Assembly: GCA_963668435.2 (NCBI GenBank)
Contig: CAXXSC010000006.1
Span: 310,001 to 374,000 of the forward strand
Direction: 5' to 3'
From: G963668435 sp963668435
Lineage (GTDB): Bacteria; Latescibacterota; Latescibacteria; Latescibacterales; Latescibacteraceae
Length of the DNA stretch: 64,000 bases
This document shows, piece after piece, positions 53,918 to 62,903 of the stretch (position 1 is its first letter; every line of letters begins with the position of its first letter). The position numbers were made by a program, and so were the translations under genes. The notes below the pieces were generated by a model. The model was not told where the DNA came from and made no database searches. It saw only the letters and a list, made by a program, of their open reading frames with translations.

Positions 53918-54009
53918 TTACTTATTTCATTACAATGCGGTTAGTTACAAACAATATGTTCAGTTTTTGTTAATATTCATCTCATATTTCCCATGGTTTT
54001 GGAGTAATT

Positions 54010-54732
54010 ATGAGCCACACAGAAAAAGGAACACTTTATATCGTTTCAACACCTATCGGTAATATGGGCGATATTTCCGAGCGAGCACTTGATTGTCTCC
54101 GTTCGGTTGATGCTATCGCCTGTGAGGACACCCGTCACAGCGGCCGTTTTCTTTCTCATCTTGCTATAAAACAGCGTCTTATCTCTTATCATGATTTTAA
54201 TGCCGCCTCAAAATCGGCCTACCTGACCGATCTTCTCGAGCATGGTTCCGATATTGCTCTCATTTCCGATGCCGGTACGCCTGGAGTCAGTGATCCCGCC
54301 TACCGTTTCGTAAAAGAGGCTACAGACCGTGGTTTCACCGTTCAGCCTGTTCCAGGCCCTTCTGCGCTTCTTGCCGCTATCGTTGTTTCTGGCCTTCCTC
54401 TTGACCGTTTTGTTTTCGAGGGTTTTCTTCCGCCAAAAGGGGCCAAGCGTATCAAACGTCTCGAAGAGCTTTCAACAGAAATCAGAACCATCGTTTTCTA
54501 TGAATCGCCTCACAAAATTCTTTCGCTTGTCGAATCAATTCGCGATATTTTCGAAGACAGGGAACTTTCTGTCTCACGTGAGTTGACCAAGCTGCACGAA
54601 GAAACTGTCCGCGGCAGTGCCACTGAAGTGCTCAATCAGATTTCCGGAAAGAAACCACGTGGTGAATATGTTGTCGTTGTACGAGGTGTTGGTAAAACAA
54701 AGGCTTCGAAGAAAGGAAAATACGAGGCGTGA
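54010..54732 (+). CDS. rsmI: 16S rRNA (cytidine-1402-2'-O) methyltransferase RsmI
   Basis: Tetrapyrrole-methylase-fold enzyme methylating the ribose of C1402, 240 residues. The N-terminal motif LYIVSTPIGNMGDISERAL, CEDTRHSGRF, DAGTPGVSDPAY and VPGPSALLAAIVVSGLP are diagnostic. Its stop overlaps the start of tmk (GTGA), so the pair is translationally coupled. Confidence 0.95.
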   Translation: MSHTEKGTLYIVSTPIGNMGDISERALDCLRSVDAIACEDTRHSGRFLSHLAIKQRLISYHDFNAASKSAYLTDLLEHGSDIALISDAGTPGVSDPAYRFVKEATDRGFTVQPVPGPSALLAAIVVSGLPLDRFVFEGFLPPKGAKRIKRLEELSTEIRTIVFYESPHKILSLVESIRDIFEDRELSVSRELTKLHEETVRGSATEVLNQISGKKPRGEYVVVVRGVGKTKASKKGKYEA

Positions 54733-55352
54733 ATGGCTGTCTAATTACATTTGAGGGTATCGATGGTTCCGGGAAAAGCACTCAGGCGAAACTACTTGCC
54801 GATCATCTTGAGTCTGAGGAAAATACCGTTCATCTTCTCCGTGAGCCGGGCGGCACTTCTATCGGTGAGAAAATACGCGCCATTCTCCTCGACAGGGAAA
54901 ACGATACAATGTCATCACGCGCCGAACTATTCCTGTATCTTGCCGCACGTGCCCAGATAATTGACGAGATCATCAGGCCTCTTCTCGATCGCGGCGATAT
55001 CGTTATCCTCGACCGTTTCTTCGACTCAACCTGTGCATACCAGGGACATGCCCGCAGACTGGGTATAGAGGAAACCATGAGCTTTAACCTTTTCGCCACT
55101 GACGGGATTGTGCCTCAACGAACATATTTTGTTGACTGCGACCCGTCTGTCGCCATGTCACGTCTCAGCGGCACTCCGGACCGTCTGGAAGCTGAGGGTC
55201 TGTCATTCATGAAAGCTGTCAGGGATGGTTTTCTCGATCTTTCTGAACGCTATTCAGATAGGTTTATTCTTCTGGATGGCTCTAAAAGTATTGCGGAAAT
55301 TGCGGACAACGTGTGGAGAGACTGCGAAGAATTAATCAATAATAGAATATAA
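54729..55352 (+). CDS. tmk: Thymidylate kinase
   Basis: Phosphorylates dTMP to dTDP for DNA synthesis, 207 residues. GTG 54729 start overlaps the rsmI stop by 4 bp. Walker A is EGIDGSGKST, followed by LLREPGGTSIGEKIR and the DRFFDSTCAYQGHAR catalytic block. The LID-region Arg pattern (RLEAEGLSFMKAVRDGF) is present. Confidence 0.95.
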   Translation: MNGCLITFEGIDGSGKSTQAKLLADHLESEENTVHLLREPGGTSIGEKIRAILLDRENDTMSSRAELFLYLAARAQIIDEIIRPLLDRGDIVILDRFFDSTCAYQGHARRLGIEETMSFNLFATDGIVPQRTYFVDCDPSVAMSRLSGTPDRLEAEGLSFMKAVRDGFLDLSERYSDRFILLDGSKSIAEIADNVWRDCEELINNRI

Positions 55353-55371
55353 TCGCCTGTTATTATTATTC

Positions 55372-55845
55372 TTAGAATGATTCACTGTCATCGTCTTCAC
55401 CCTCCTCTTCTCCTTCTTCACCCTCGGTTTCCTCCCCCTCAACTTCTTCCGGCTCCTCTTTTTTTCCACCCATAAAATTGACATACACCAAAGCAATTGC
55501 GAGATTCATTGAGATGAACATGAAGAAACCGCTGACAATGAGCATTCCCCTGTGGCCGTGCCGTTTGTAATGCGAGTAAAATTCTTTACGGTATGAGCTG
55601 TCTTCACCTTCTATTATCTGTTGGTGATATTCCGGATTCGCCGTTTGGATGAAAGCGAGCATTTCCTCTGCTTTCCTGGTATCGATTTCCGTATAAAGCG
55701 TACCGGCAGCAAAAAGAAATATCCCTGTTACGGTCTGCGCAAGAAGGAGAATCAGGAGTATTTGCCTGAATCCAAGTTCGATCGGCGGCAGTTTTTCAAA
55801 AAGCCTGTTTTTAAGCTCCAAGAGCTTGTTCAATAGATTCTTCAT
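55372..55845 (-). CDS. Two-TM membrane protein with an acidic tail
   Basis: Unrecognised 157-residue protein. TM segments lie near residues 27-49 and 100-123, with an extracytoplasmic loop between them. The C-terminal 25-30 residues are almost all Glu/Gly/Asp. Its start lies 35 bp inside the preceding YtxJ-like gene, so the two overlap and are co-transcribed. Confidence 0.7.
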   Translation of the reverse strand: MKNLLNKLLELKNRLFEKLPPIELGFRQILLILLLAQTVTGIFLFAAGTLYTEIDTRKAEEMLAFIQTANPEYHQQIIEGEDSSYRKEFYSHYKRHGHRGMLIVSGFFMFISMNLAIALVYVNFMGGKKEEPEEVEGEETEGEEGEEEGEDDDSESF

Positions 55846-56146
55846 TTATATCCCAGTGTGAGGTCGTATAGACAACTTTGCCGTCTTTCAGGACTATCAC
55901 CTGTGGTGACATATGTGGAATTCCTGTCTTTTCAGCTATAACAAGCGACAACTCACGTTTCATGATAACATCAACAATATACAGTCCTGTGATATCATTC
56001 TCATGCTTTTCAGCAAAACGGTCGAACTTTATTTTTGCTGACGCAGATATTGGACATCGTGTGCTATGCTTTAATATAACAGCTTGTTTTTGCTTTAGAA
56101 TGCTGTCTATCTTATCTTCGTCCGTAATATAATCCAGCTGAGCCAT
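55811..56146 (-). CDS. YtxJ-like (bacillithiol-system type) thioredoxin-fold protein
   Basis: A small redox protein of 111 residues. It has KHSTRCPIS, with a single Cys31 in the CxxS-like active site of YtxJ, GIPHMSPQVIVLKDGKVVYT, and a thioredoxin-like order of strands. YtxJ acts on bacillithiol-mixed disulphides in Bacillus; whether the present bacterium makes bacillithiol is not visible. ATG 56146 follows AAGGAG; the ATG at 56161 precedes that site and is rejected. Confidence 0.82.
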   Translation of the reverse strand: MAQLDYITDEDKIDSILKQKQAVILKHSTRCPISASAKIKFDRFAEKHENDITGLYIVDVIMKRELSLVIAEKTGIPHMSPQVIVLKDGKVVYTTSHWDINEESIEQALGA

Positions 56147-56364
56147 AACAACTCCTTTCACACCATGTCCTCTTCTATTTATCGGCAGTATTTCAGAAAA
56201 TATTTATTTTCAAATATTTGCCAAATTTTAAGAACAGGCATAACTGAACAGGTTTAATTATACTATACGCAAAAATTGACCATATTGAAGTACTTTTTTT
56301 TATTACATTTAACAATTGATTTCATTGTCACTATTATTTAATTTGCTGTATAGAAAAAGGGGTT

Positions 56365-56862
56365 ATGCGTATGAATGCCAAATTTCTCTGGGGAAATCCG
56401 TTTTCCCTTATCTCTTCTGACGAAAATACCGAACTTAAGTTCCTCTCTTCTGTTCCTATTTTCGATACTCTGTCCAGCAAACAATTGCAGAAAATCAATA
56501 AGCTCCTGCATTTGCGGACATATGAAGAGGGCGAGATAGTTTTCAGGGTCGGCGACCCGGGTGTCGGTATGTATATTGTCAGAAGTGGTTTTGCCGACAT
56601 ATTTTCCGAGAACGATGATATGACCAAACAAAAAATAACCAGTGTCAAATCCGGTGATTTTTTTGGTGAGATCGCCCTTCTCAATGATTCTTCACGCAGC
56701 GCCACCGTTGTTGCAACACAGAAATCTTTTCTTTACGGTCTTTTCAGGCCTGATCTTCTCGGTCTCATGGATTCCGATCCAAAACTCGGTATAAAGATAA
56801 TATACCGTCTTTCTCAGATTGTTGCAGAAAAGCTGCGCCTCACCACATCCGATTCTTTTTGA
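56365..56862 (+). CDS. Cyclic-nucleotide-binding-domain protein
   Basis: A 165-residue stand-alone cNMP-binding domain. It has FDTLSSKQLQKINKLLHLRT, EEGEIVFRVGDPGVGMYIV and the phosphate-binding cassette FFGEIALLNDSSRSATVVA with its Arg. No HTH or effector domain follows, so it probably acts as a sensor or partner subunit. A permease-like gene starts 7 bp after its stop. Confidence 0.85.
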   Translation: MRMNAKFLWGNPFSLISSDENTELKFLSSVPIFDTLSSKQLQKINKLLHLRTYEEGEIVFRVGDPGVGMYIVRSGFADIFSENDDMTKQKITSVKSGDFFGEIALLNDSSRSATVVATQKSFLYGLFRPDLLGLMDSDPKLGIKIIYRLSQIVAEKLRLTTSDSF

Positions 56863-56869
56863 GACTGCC

Positions 56870-57979
56870 ATGCTTAAAAAACCGTTCATACGTTTCGCTA
56901 TATCCCTCATAGTCGTTGGCATTATACTCTTTGCCGTACTTGAACTTCGCGCTATCATCATGCCTTTTCTTGTCGGCTACATTTTTCATTTTGCGCTTAA
57001 ACCGTTTGTTAATTTTTTCAGCAGGCGCGGTATGAAACACCGTTTGAGCGTCACTGTTGTTTTCTTGTCAGCTTTCCTTATCGCCGCCGTGTTCTTCAAA
57101 TTATTCATTCCGGCTATTATCAGTGAATTTCATGATATCCAGGACAATATCCCCGTTTACAGTCAGGAACTTGAGGACAAGATCGCCGTATTGGAAAATT
57201 CCCTTCCAGAGGGCATTTCATCATTTTTTCCTTCAGATGCGCCCGATGGCGAAACAGACAGTTTTATCAAAAAATACATATCCGGCTATTTCATCGACGT
57301 TCTAAAAAAACTGCCTGGTCTTGTACTGAGTTATCTTCCCTTTTTTCTGTATCTTTTTATTATTCCTTTTGCCACCTTCTTTTTCCTTCTCGATGAATAC
57401 AAGATAAAGAAAGCTTTCATTGATAATGTCCCGAACATGTATTTCGAAACATCTCTCAACCTTATGCACAGCCTTAACCGTCAATTCGGGCTTCTTCTCG
57501 GCGGTATGCTGATTACCGTTACATTGATGTCTTTCATCATTTCCGTTCTTTTGTATTTTATTGGGCTTGACTTTCCGATTATTGTCGGGATTTTTTCCGG
57601 TGTCGCCAACCTTATACCCTATGCCGGGCCTGTTGTCGGCACTTTTTCCGGATTTATTGTTGCATTGATGACAGGCGCGCCTAATTCAATGTATCTTTAT
57701 GTCATTCTTATTTTTGTCGCTGCCAACCTCATCGAAAATGTTTTTATCCAGCCTATTATTTATGCTAAGGCCGCTAATATTCATCCTCTTATGGTTATCT
57801 TTCTCGTTCTTGGCGGTTCACGCTATGGTGGTATTATCGGTATGCTTGTCGCTGTTCCTATTGCCAGCCTGCTTCAGGTTACCGTTCGTATCCTCTATCG
57901 TGAGGTAGCCAGACCTTCACGCCCTGATTTCTCTCTTTATCGTGACATTACTTCTGATTGTTCCGCGCCTGTCGAGTAA
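56870..57979 (+). CDS. AI-2E (PerM) family transporter
   Basis: Polytopic inner-membrane protein, 369 residues with about eight TM segments: two near the N-terminus (about 10-50), one at 60-80, a soluble loop (80-150), and five more to about 340. Family motifs include VGIFSGVANLIPYAGPVVGT. Members export small molecules such as AI-2, or Na+/H+; function here is unproven. ATG 56870 is used, not the longer frame from 56819. Co-transcribed with the cNMP-binding gene. Confidence 0.85.
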   Translation: MLKKPFIRFAISLIVVGIILFAVLELRAIIMPFLVGYIFHFALKPFVNFFSRRGMKHRLSVTVVFLSAFLIAAVFFKLFIPAIISEFHDIQDNIPVYSQELEDKIAVLENSLPEGISSFFPSDAPDGETDSFIKKYISGYFIDVLKKLPGLVLSYLPFFLYLFIIPFATFFFLLDEYKIKKAFIDNVPNMYFETSLNLMHSLNRQFGLLLGGMLITVTLMSFIISVLLYFIGLDFPIIVGIFSGVANLIPYAGPVVGTFSGFIVALMTGAPNSMYLYVILIFVAANLIENVFIQPIIYAKAANIHPLMVIFLVLGGSRYGGIIGMLVAVPIASLLQVTVRILYREVARPSRPDFSLYRDITSDCSAPVE

Positions 57980-57986
57980 GCCATAA

Positions 57987-58013
57987 AAAAGACGGCCATT
58001 TCGACCGTCTTTT
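57987..58013. terminator. Bidirectional terminator
   Basis: AAAAGACGG (57987-57995) and CCGTCTTTT (58005-58013) flank a 9-nt loop; it serves the PerM gene and the convergent DUF89 gene. Confidence 0.75.
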
Positions 58014-58069
58014 ATCTTTATTTTATCAAAATACTTCCTCAAAGCTTGCTCTTTTGTAATTCATTTTCT

Positions 58070-58927
58070 TTATAAAACAGGGCCTTTCTTGAAAATGATA
58101 TCGCCGAAAGAAACACCATTCATTTCAGCCACTGTATCGCATTTTGCCCTGAGAAGGAAAAATGTTGTCTTTTCCCTGTCATTGTTCGTCTCGAAATTTC
58201 CTTGCCCTTTTGATATTACAAAATCAGCATCGTTATAGTATTTCATAAACTCATCAGACACTTCGTCCCATTTTACGCCGATTCCGTTCGACCCCGTATC
58301 TATAACCTTTACACGGTTCGTCATTCCTACAAACTTTGCGTCATCCATTGTCGAATCGTTAATTATCGGGCCTCTTTTAACAACATAGGTAACTTCATGG
58401 TCTTTTCTGAGAATATCTACCAGAAGAAGGTCGAATACTATTTCACCTGCATTATCACCAAGATAGAGGATTTTCTTTTTACCGCCTGCCAGTGATTCTT
58501 TAAATGCCTCATAATCATCTACCATGAACTTCTTTTCCGATAGTTTTTGTATTTCTTCATCGAGATCGAATTTGTAATCTATTCCCATATCGATCACATT
58601 TCCCATTATCGCGAAATTAATGGCCGTTTTCATCGGCTCTTCCGATTCTTCAACAACATTTTTTAGTTCCGGAAGCTTTTCCAGGCATATTGTATTGAAA
58701 TACTTTTTCGCCTCTTTGTATGGATCCTCATCTCCCGACAGTTCTCTTGCTGTTTTATAGACAAAATTAGAAAGGTCTGCCGGTGTTTTATCCAAATCTA
58801 TTGTTGTTACATATTTTGCGCATTCATTCAGGATTTGTCGTATTACTTCTTCTTTATCTGTTGTCTGTTTCGAGGTGTTATATGCCTGTTTCATTATGCA
58901 TGGTATGCATGCTGTTTTCGCTTTCAC
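58070..58927 (-). CDS. DUF89 (ARMT1-like) metal-dependent phosphatase-fold protein
   Basis: A 285-residue DUF89 protein. The N-terminus has a CIPC motif (Cys7, Cys10), the active-site-like segment ILYLGDNAGEIVFD (Asp158, Asn159, Glu162, Asp166), the region KRGPIINDSTMDDAK and a late ISKGQGNFET. DUF89 proteins are metal-dependent damage-control phosphatases or methyltransferases; no substrate can be given. It lies 132 bp downstream of a corrinoid protein gene, which has its own terminator. Confidence 0.85.
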   Translation of the reverse strand: MKAKTACIPCIMKQAYNTSKQTTDKEEVIRQILNECAKYVTTIDLDKTPADLSNFVYKTARELSGDEDPYKEAKKYFNTICLEKLPELKNVVEESEEPMKTAINFAIMGNVIDMGIDYKFDLDEEIQKLSEKKFMVDDYEAFKESLAGGKKKILYLGDNAGEIVFDLLLVDILRKDHEVTYVVKRGPIINDSTMDDAKFVGMTNRVKVIDTGSNGIGVKWDEVSDEFMKYYNDADFVISKGQGNFETNNDREKTTFFLLRAKCDTVAEMNGVSFGDIIFKKGPVL

Positions 58928-59010
58928 TTTTTTCCTCCACGATATATGTTAAACTTCTATGTAAATATACTACTTTATATGCTTTGTTTCCACTTTCAGC
59001 TTATAAAATA

Positions 59011-59040
59011 AGAAAGGCGGTCATAAAGACCGCCTTTTCT
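59011..59040 (-). terminator. Terminator of the corrinoid protein gene
   Basis: AAAGGCGGTC (59013-59022)/GACCGCCTTT (59028-59037) hairpin. Confidence 0.7.
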
Positions 59041-59059
59041 TCAACATTTCTATCTTATT

Positions 59060-59689
59060 CTATGCAATCAGTCTGTCTGCTGTATCTACTGCAGAGGCTG
59101 CATCAGGCGAATATCCATCCGCACCAATTTCATCAGCAAATGCCTGTGTGAGCGGTGCTCCGCCTACCATGATTTTAACATTTTCACGAATACCAGCTGC
59201 CTCAATAGCATCTATTGTAGCTTTCATCGATGGCATCGTTGTTGTAAGAAGCGCACTCATGCCAATTAGCTCTGCTCCCTGGTTTACTGCCTCGACAAAT
59301 TTTTCCGGAGCGACATCGACACCAAGATCAACTACCTTGTATCCAGCGCCTTCCATCATCATCATGACAAGGTTTTTACCAATATCATGAAGGTCTCCCT
59401 TTACTGTCCCTACTGCAAAAACACCTTTCGGTTCAATACCAGACTCAGCGAGGAGTGGTTTCAGCTCATCCATTCCTGCATGCATGGCCCTTGCTGCAAT
59501 GAGAACTTCAGGTACATATACTTCATTTTTCTTGAATTTCTCACCAACTATCGACATTCCAGCAATCAATCCCTTTGTAAGAATCTCTTCTGCTGCCGCT
59601 CCTTCTGATATTGCCTCTTGTACCAGCTCCTTGACCTTCGGAGCCTGTCCCTTAATCAGATTGTCCGCAATAGCCTGAAAATCCGCCAT
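59060..59689 (-). CDS. Corrinoid (B12-binding) methyltransferase protein, MtbC/MttC-like
   Basis: Cobalamin carrier protein that shuttles methyl groups, 209 residues. It has the N-terminal helical cap domain (1-85; AARAMHAGMDELKPLL), then the B12-binding domain with Asp99-x-His101-xx-Gly104 (GDLHDIGKN), plus LGVDVAPEKFVEAV, MSALLTTTMPSMK and MVGGAPLTQAFADEIGADGY. No methyltransferase subunit lies beside it. It could serve methylamine-type or other C1 methyltransferases elsewhere. Confidence 0.92.
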   Translation of the reverse strand: MADFQAIADNLIKGQAPKVKELVQEAISEGAAAEEILTKGLIAGMSIVGEKFKKNEVYVPEVLIAARAMHAGMDELKPLLAESGIEPKGVFAVGTVKGDLHDIGKNLVMMMMEGAGYKVVDLGVDVAPEKFVEAVNQGAELIGMSALLTTTMPSMKATIDAIEAAGIRENVKIMVGGAPLTQAFADEIGADGYSPDAASAVDTADRLIA

Positions 59690-59754
59690 TATGCCTCCTT
59701 GCAGAATTTAAGGCCCCGGATATCTTTCCGAGGTGTTTGATTTGTATAAAAAAA

Positions 59755-59830
59755 TGGTACGCCCACAGGGAATCGAACCCCGAACCAACAGATTAAGAGT
59801 CTGCTGCTCTACCAGTTGAGCTATGGGCGC
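59755..59830 (-). tRNA. tRNA-Lys (anticodon CTT)
   Basis: On the minus strand: 5' GCGCCCA acceptor, loop CTCTTAA (anticodon CTT), T-arm GGTTCGATTCC, A73 and an encoded CCA (59755-59757). The first acceptor pair is G-U, unusual but compatible. Confidence 0.9.
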
Positions 59831-59937
59831 ACCTATAATTGTGCAGTCTTTTCTCTTACCGGTAATAGAAACTAACATCGTTAAAAAGCCCGTGTCAATA
59901 AAAATACCGGTTCGATATGTCTTCTTTAACAAAAAAA

Positions 59938-60013
59938 TGGTGGCACCCCCCAGAATTGAACTGGGGACACATGGATTTTCAGTCCACTGCTCTACCAACT
60001 GAGCTAGGGTGCC
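59938..60013 (-). tRNA. tRNA-Phe (anticodon GAA)
   Basis: Minus-strand cloverleaf: acceptor GGCACCC/GGGTGCC, anticodon loop CTGAAAA (GAA), T-arm with GTTCAATTC, A73 and an encoded CCA (59938-59940). Lies 107 bp upstream of tRNA-Lys in the same orientation. Confidence 0.95.
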
Positions 60014-60118
60014 ATTGTCAAGAGAATCCTAAGATACAATATTCTATTAACAAAAGCAATATTTTTTTCTCAGTTTTTACTTAAGATATTTCTTTCTGTT
60101 TTTGATCTTTTTCATTAG

Positions 60119-60195
60119 TTTTCCACATAAACGACAACAGACGCTTTTTAACTTATTTTTTTTTATCTTTTTGTGTTTTCCACATATTTTCAACA
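60119..60195. other. DnaA-box cluster upstream of dnaA
   Basis: Boxes TTTTCCACA at 60119-60127 and 60176-60184 and TTTTCAACA at 60187-60195, in very AT-rich sequence. They may form one half of a bipartite origin or an autoregulatory site for dnaA. Confidence 0.65.
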
Positions 60196-60357
60196 TTATA
60201 AACAATAATTTTTCATATATCATAACCTTCAATTTCCACTGGAATTATGAGATATTTTTCCATAGTTTCTATATTGTTCTTTAAATAAACTGTAGTACAT
60301 TGTGTCAAAAATATTACACTTGTCTCAACATTTCCTTATTTTTACCCCTTTTTTGTC

Positions 60358-60387
60358 TTGACAGTTGCATGATATGTATTTTATAGT
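60358..60387 (+). promoter_or_regulatory. Promoter of dnaA
   Basis: TTGACA (60358-60363), an 18-bp spacer, TATAGT (60382-60387), about 100 bp before the ATG. The rest of 60196-60489 is AT-rich and non-coding. Confidence 0.6.
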
Positions 60388-60489
60388 TACATTAGACATT
60401 CCTCTCGGGTGTATTTCTTGTTTCTTTTATTATATTAATCATAGTCAAAGCGTTAAAAAACCTTCAAACCCTGAGATAACCGTTATATA

Positions 60490-61884
60490 ATGGATAATAC
60501 TTCATCTTTAGAAACTCATATTTTTTGGGATCGTTTTCTCAAATCAATAGAAGAACGCGTCAATGACCAGAGTTTCAACACCTGGTTCAAGCCTCTCGGC
60601 CTTGTTGAGCTTTCAGATGAGCGTCTTGTAATATCTGTTCCACAGAGCTATCATTCGAGCTGGCTCGAAGAACATTACATGCCGATTATCAAATCTGCCG
60701 CGATGAAACTTGTCGATAATGATATCAACATTCAATTCCTTGTCAATGAGCAGGTTCCTTCCCCGGAGATAGATACCCCTCCTATTCGTGAAATCAACAA
60801 TTCCGTTCCTGAAATTTTAAATGAATCCAGCAAATTCTTTTTTGAAGAGCATATTATAAATCAGCGTTTCAATTTCGACTCTTTCGTCATCGGCAATTCA
60901 AATCAGTTCGCTCACGCCGCCGCGAAAGCTGTTGCCGAATCACCCGGCACTACCGCTTTTAATCCTTTGGTTATTTACGGCGGTGTCGGTCTCGGCAAAA
61001 CCCATATTCTCCAGGCTATCGCCAATCACTGTCTCGCAAGTGCAAAGAGCAACGGCGATCCCTACCGTCTTATCTACGTATCGAGTGAAAAGTTCACGAT
61101 GGATTTCATTATGTCCATCCAGAACAATCTCACCACACAGTATTCTCACTATTACCGAAGCGCCGATCTTCTTCTTGTTGACGATATCCAGTTTTTTAAT
61201 AACAAGGAACGTACACAGGAGGAGTTTTTCCATATTTTCAATGCTCTCCATCAGAGCGGAAAACAAATCGTTCTCACGATGGACCGTCCCCCGTCACAGC
61301 TTAAGGGTCTTGCCGACCGTTTGATCAACCGTTTCCAGTGGGGACTTGTCACTGACATACAGCCGCCTGATTTCGAAACAAGAATGGCGATCCTCAAGAA
61401 AAAAGCCGAGGCGGACGGTGTCGTTATCGATAACCGCATCTTTTCTTATATCGCCGAGAATATCAAGTCGAACATCCGCGAGCTCGAGGGTGCACTCATA
61501 CGCCTTCTCGCATACTCTTCCCTCCGCGGTGAGGATATATCACTTGAAATGGCCGGCCAGGTCCTTGGCGATACCTTTACGAAGAAACCGAGCATCATTA
61601 CCATTGAGTTCGTTCAGAAAACTGTCTCCGAGTACTTCTCTCTTTCTCCCGACATGATCATGAGCAATTCCCGCCGTAAAGAGGTTGCTGTCGCCCGTCA
61701 CATTGCGATGCATCTCTGCAAACGTCTTACCGACTCATCGCTCAAGACCATCGGTCTTCATTTCGGCGGACGTGACCACTCGACAGTCATTCACTCGCTC
61801 AGAACCGTTGAGAACAAGTATCTCAACGATCCTGTCCTTTCGAAACACATAGAAACACTTGTTGATAAAGCGAAAACTTCCTGA
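60490..61884 (+). CDS. dnaA: Chromosomal replication initiator protein DnaA
   Basis: Binds DnaA boxes and opens the origin; 464 residues. Domain I (about 1-85, WDRFLKSIEERVNDQSFNTW), a short linker, the AAA+ domain with Walker A GGVGLGKT (164-171), Walker B LLLVDDIQFF and sensor segments (TMDRPP, LIRLLAYSS), and domain IV with GGRDHSTVIHSL (the DnaA signature). All parts are intact and length is normal. It is followed by a bidirectional terminator and a minus-strand outer-membrane protein gene before dnaN. Confidence 0.98.
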   Translation: MDNTSSLETHIFWDRFLKSIEERVNDQSFNTWFKPLGLVELSDERLVISVPQSYHSSWLEEHYMPIIKSAAMKLVDNDINIQFLVNEQVPSPEIDTPPIREINNSVPEILNESSKFFFEEHIINQRFNFDSFVIGNSNQFAHAAAKAVAESPGTTAFNPLVIYGGVGLGKTHILQAIANHCLASAKSNGDPYRLIYVSSEKFTMDFIMSIQNNLTTQYSHYYRSADLLLVDDIQFFNNKERTQEEFFHIFNALHQSGKQIVLTMDRPPSQLKGLADRLINRFQWGLVTDIQPPDFETRMAILKKKAEADGVVIDNRIFSYIAENIKSNIRELEGALIRLLAYSSLRGEDISLEMAGQVLGDTFTKKPSIITIEFVQKTVSEYFSLSPDMIMSNSRRKEVAVARHIAMHLCKRLTDSSLKTIGLHFGGRDHSTVIHSLRTVENKYLNDPVLSKHIETLVDKAKTS

Positions 61885-61903
61885 CTTCTTCCGGTCAAGA
61901 CAC

Positions 61904-61937
61904 AAAAAAGGCATGTCATGGGGGCATGCCTTTTTTT
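61904..61937. terminator. Bidirectional terminator after dnaA
   Basis: AAAAAAGGCATG (61904-61915) pairs with CATGCCTTTTTT (61925-61936); serves dnaA and the convergent gene. Confidence 0.8.
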
Positions 61938-61987
61938 GCATTCTTTTTCGTCTGCTGTCAGTTCTTTAGCATTTCAACTTTTCTTTA

Positions 61988-62692
61988 TCAGAACCTTACA
62001 CCAAGGCCGATAACATAGACCATCATGTCGGTATAGGACTTATATGATTCGTAACTGACGGAACTACCATCCCTGATGATCGATCCCTCCTTGAGATATT
62101 CCGCCTCGCCGCCTTTCATGTAACGGACTTTCAGATCGAGATAAAGCGTGACAAGCTTGCCATCGTCCATTGGTGTATCAAAGGTATGCAGTTTTATGCC
62201 GACTCCGCCGCCGAAACCGTATGTGCCAGCAAAATCATCGAAATTCGTATCGCTTGCAATGACCTCGTAATCGCTCGTTATCTCTGTGTCAGTGTAAAGA
62301 TACCTGAAGCCGAACAGCCCATCGAGGTACGGCGACACCGCTCCCTTATCGATGGGACGGTATCTTACCAGGAAACACATGGTCGCCATATTGTTTGTGT
62401 TTTCGACATCGACTCTCACATCGGGAATTGTAGAACTGAAATTCTCTCTGCGTTCCTCGCTGCCGTAATTCATGAATGAAATGTCGAGACCGAACCCGAC
62501 AGGAAATGATTCTGGTGTGTAGACCGCATCAACAGAAAGGCCGAAAGCGTTTCGATCGACAATATCGGCATAATCTCCCTGTTGTACGCCGATTGTGAAT
62601 CCTGCATTGATATCGAAATTTTCCGCTGAGACAGTTGCCGTTGTGAAATACAGAGATAACAATGTTCCTGCAAAACAGGCAATCCGTTTCAT
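61988..62692 (-). CDS. Outer-membrane beta-barrel protein
   Basis: Small predicted OmpX/OmpW-like barrel, 234 residues. Signal peptide MKRIACFAGTLLSLYFTTAT (ATG 62692 after GGAAGGAGAG; the open frame to 62827 is upstream shadow). Alternating hydrophobic strands run from NAGFTIGVQQG to a terminal VIGLGVRF, ending in Phe as barrels do. It sits between dnaA and dnaN, an unusual place, on the opposite strand. Confidence 0.75.
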   Translation of the reverse strand: MKRIACFAGTLLSLYFTTATVSAENFDINAGFTIGVQQGDYADIVDRNAFGLSVDAVYTPESFPVGFGLDISFMNYGSEERRENFSSTIPDVRVDVENTNNMATMCFLVRYRPIDKGAVSPYLDGLFGFRYLYTDTEITSDYEVIASDTNFDDFAGTYGFGGGVGIKLHTFDTPMDDGKLVTLYLDLKVRYMKGGEAEYLKEGSIIRDGSSVSYESYKSYTDMMVYVIGLGVRF

Positions 62693-62823
62693 GGTGTCTC
62701 TCCTTCCATGATAAGACACAGTGTTCCTGGTAAAAAGTATAGATAAAATATTAAATTTCGCACCCGCCGATATTTTATATAAAAAATTTTCGATAAAATA
62801 TTCAAAAGTATCCACCAATGACA

Positions 62824-62903
62824 GCATTATTATTATTGAAAAAAAAGAAAATTATATTATATTTTTGTAGTAGTAGTAGTAGTGCTGTTGAAAGTGTTGA
62901 AAA
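62824..62903 (-). other. Basal-unwinding-element-like site (DnaA boxes, GC, DnaA-trios, AT tract)
   Basis: Read on the minus strand: TTTTCAACA (62903-62895) abutting CTTTCAACA (62894-62886), then GC, then five repeats of CTA (62882-62868), then an AT-rich tract to 62824. This is the order of the bacterial BUS as described in Bacillus subtilis (box pair, GC spacer, DnaA-trios 3'-GAT-5', AT-rich DNA). Confidence 0.72.
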
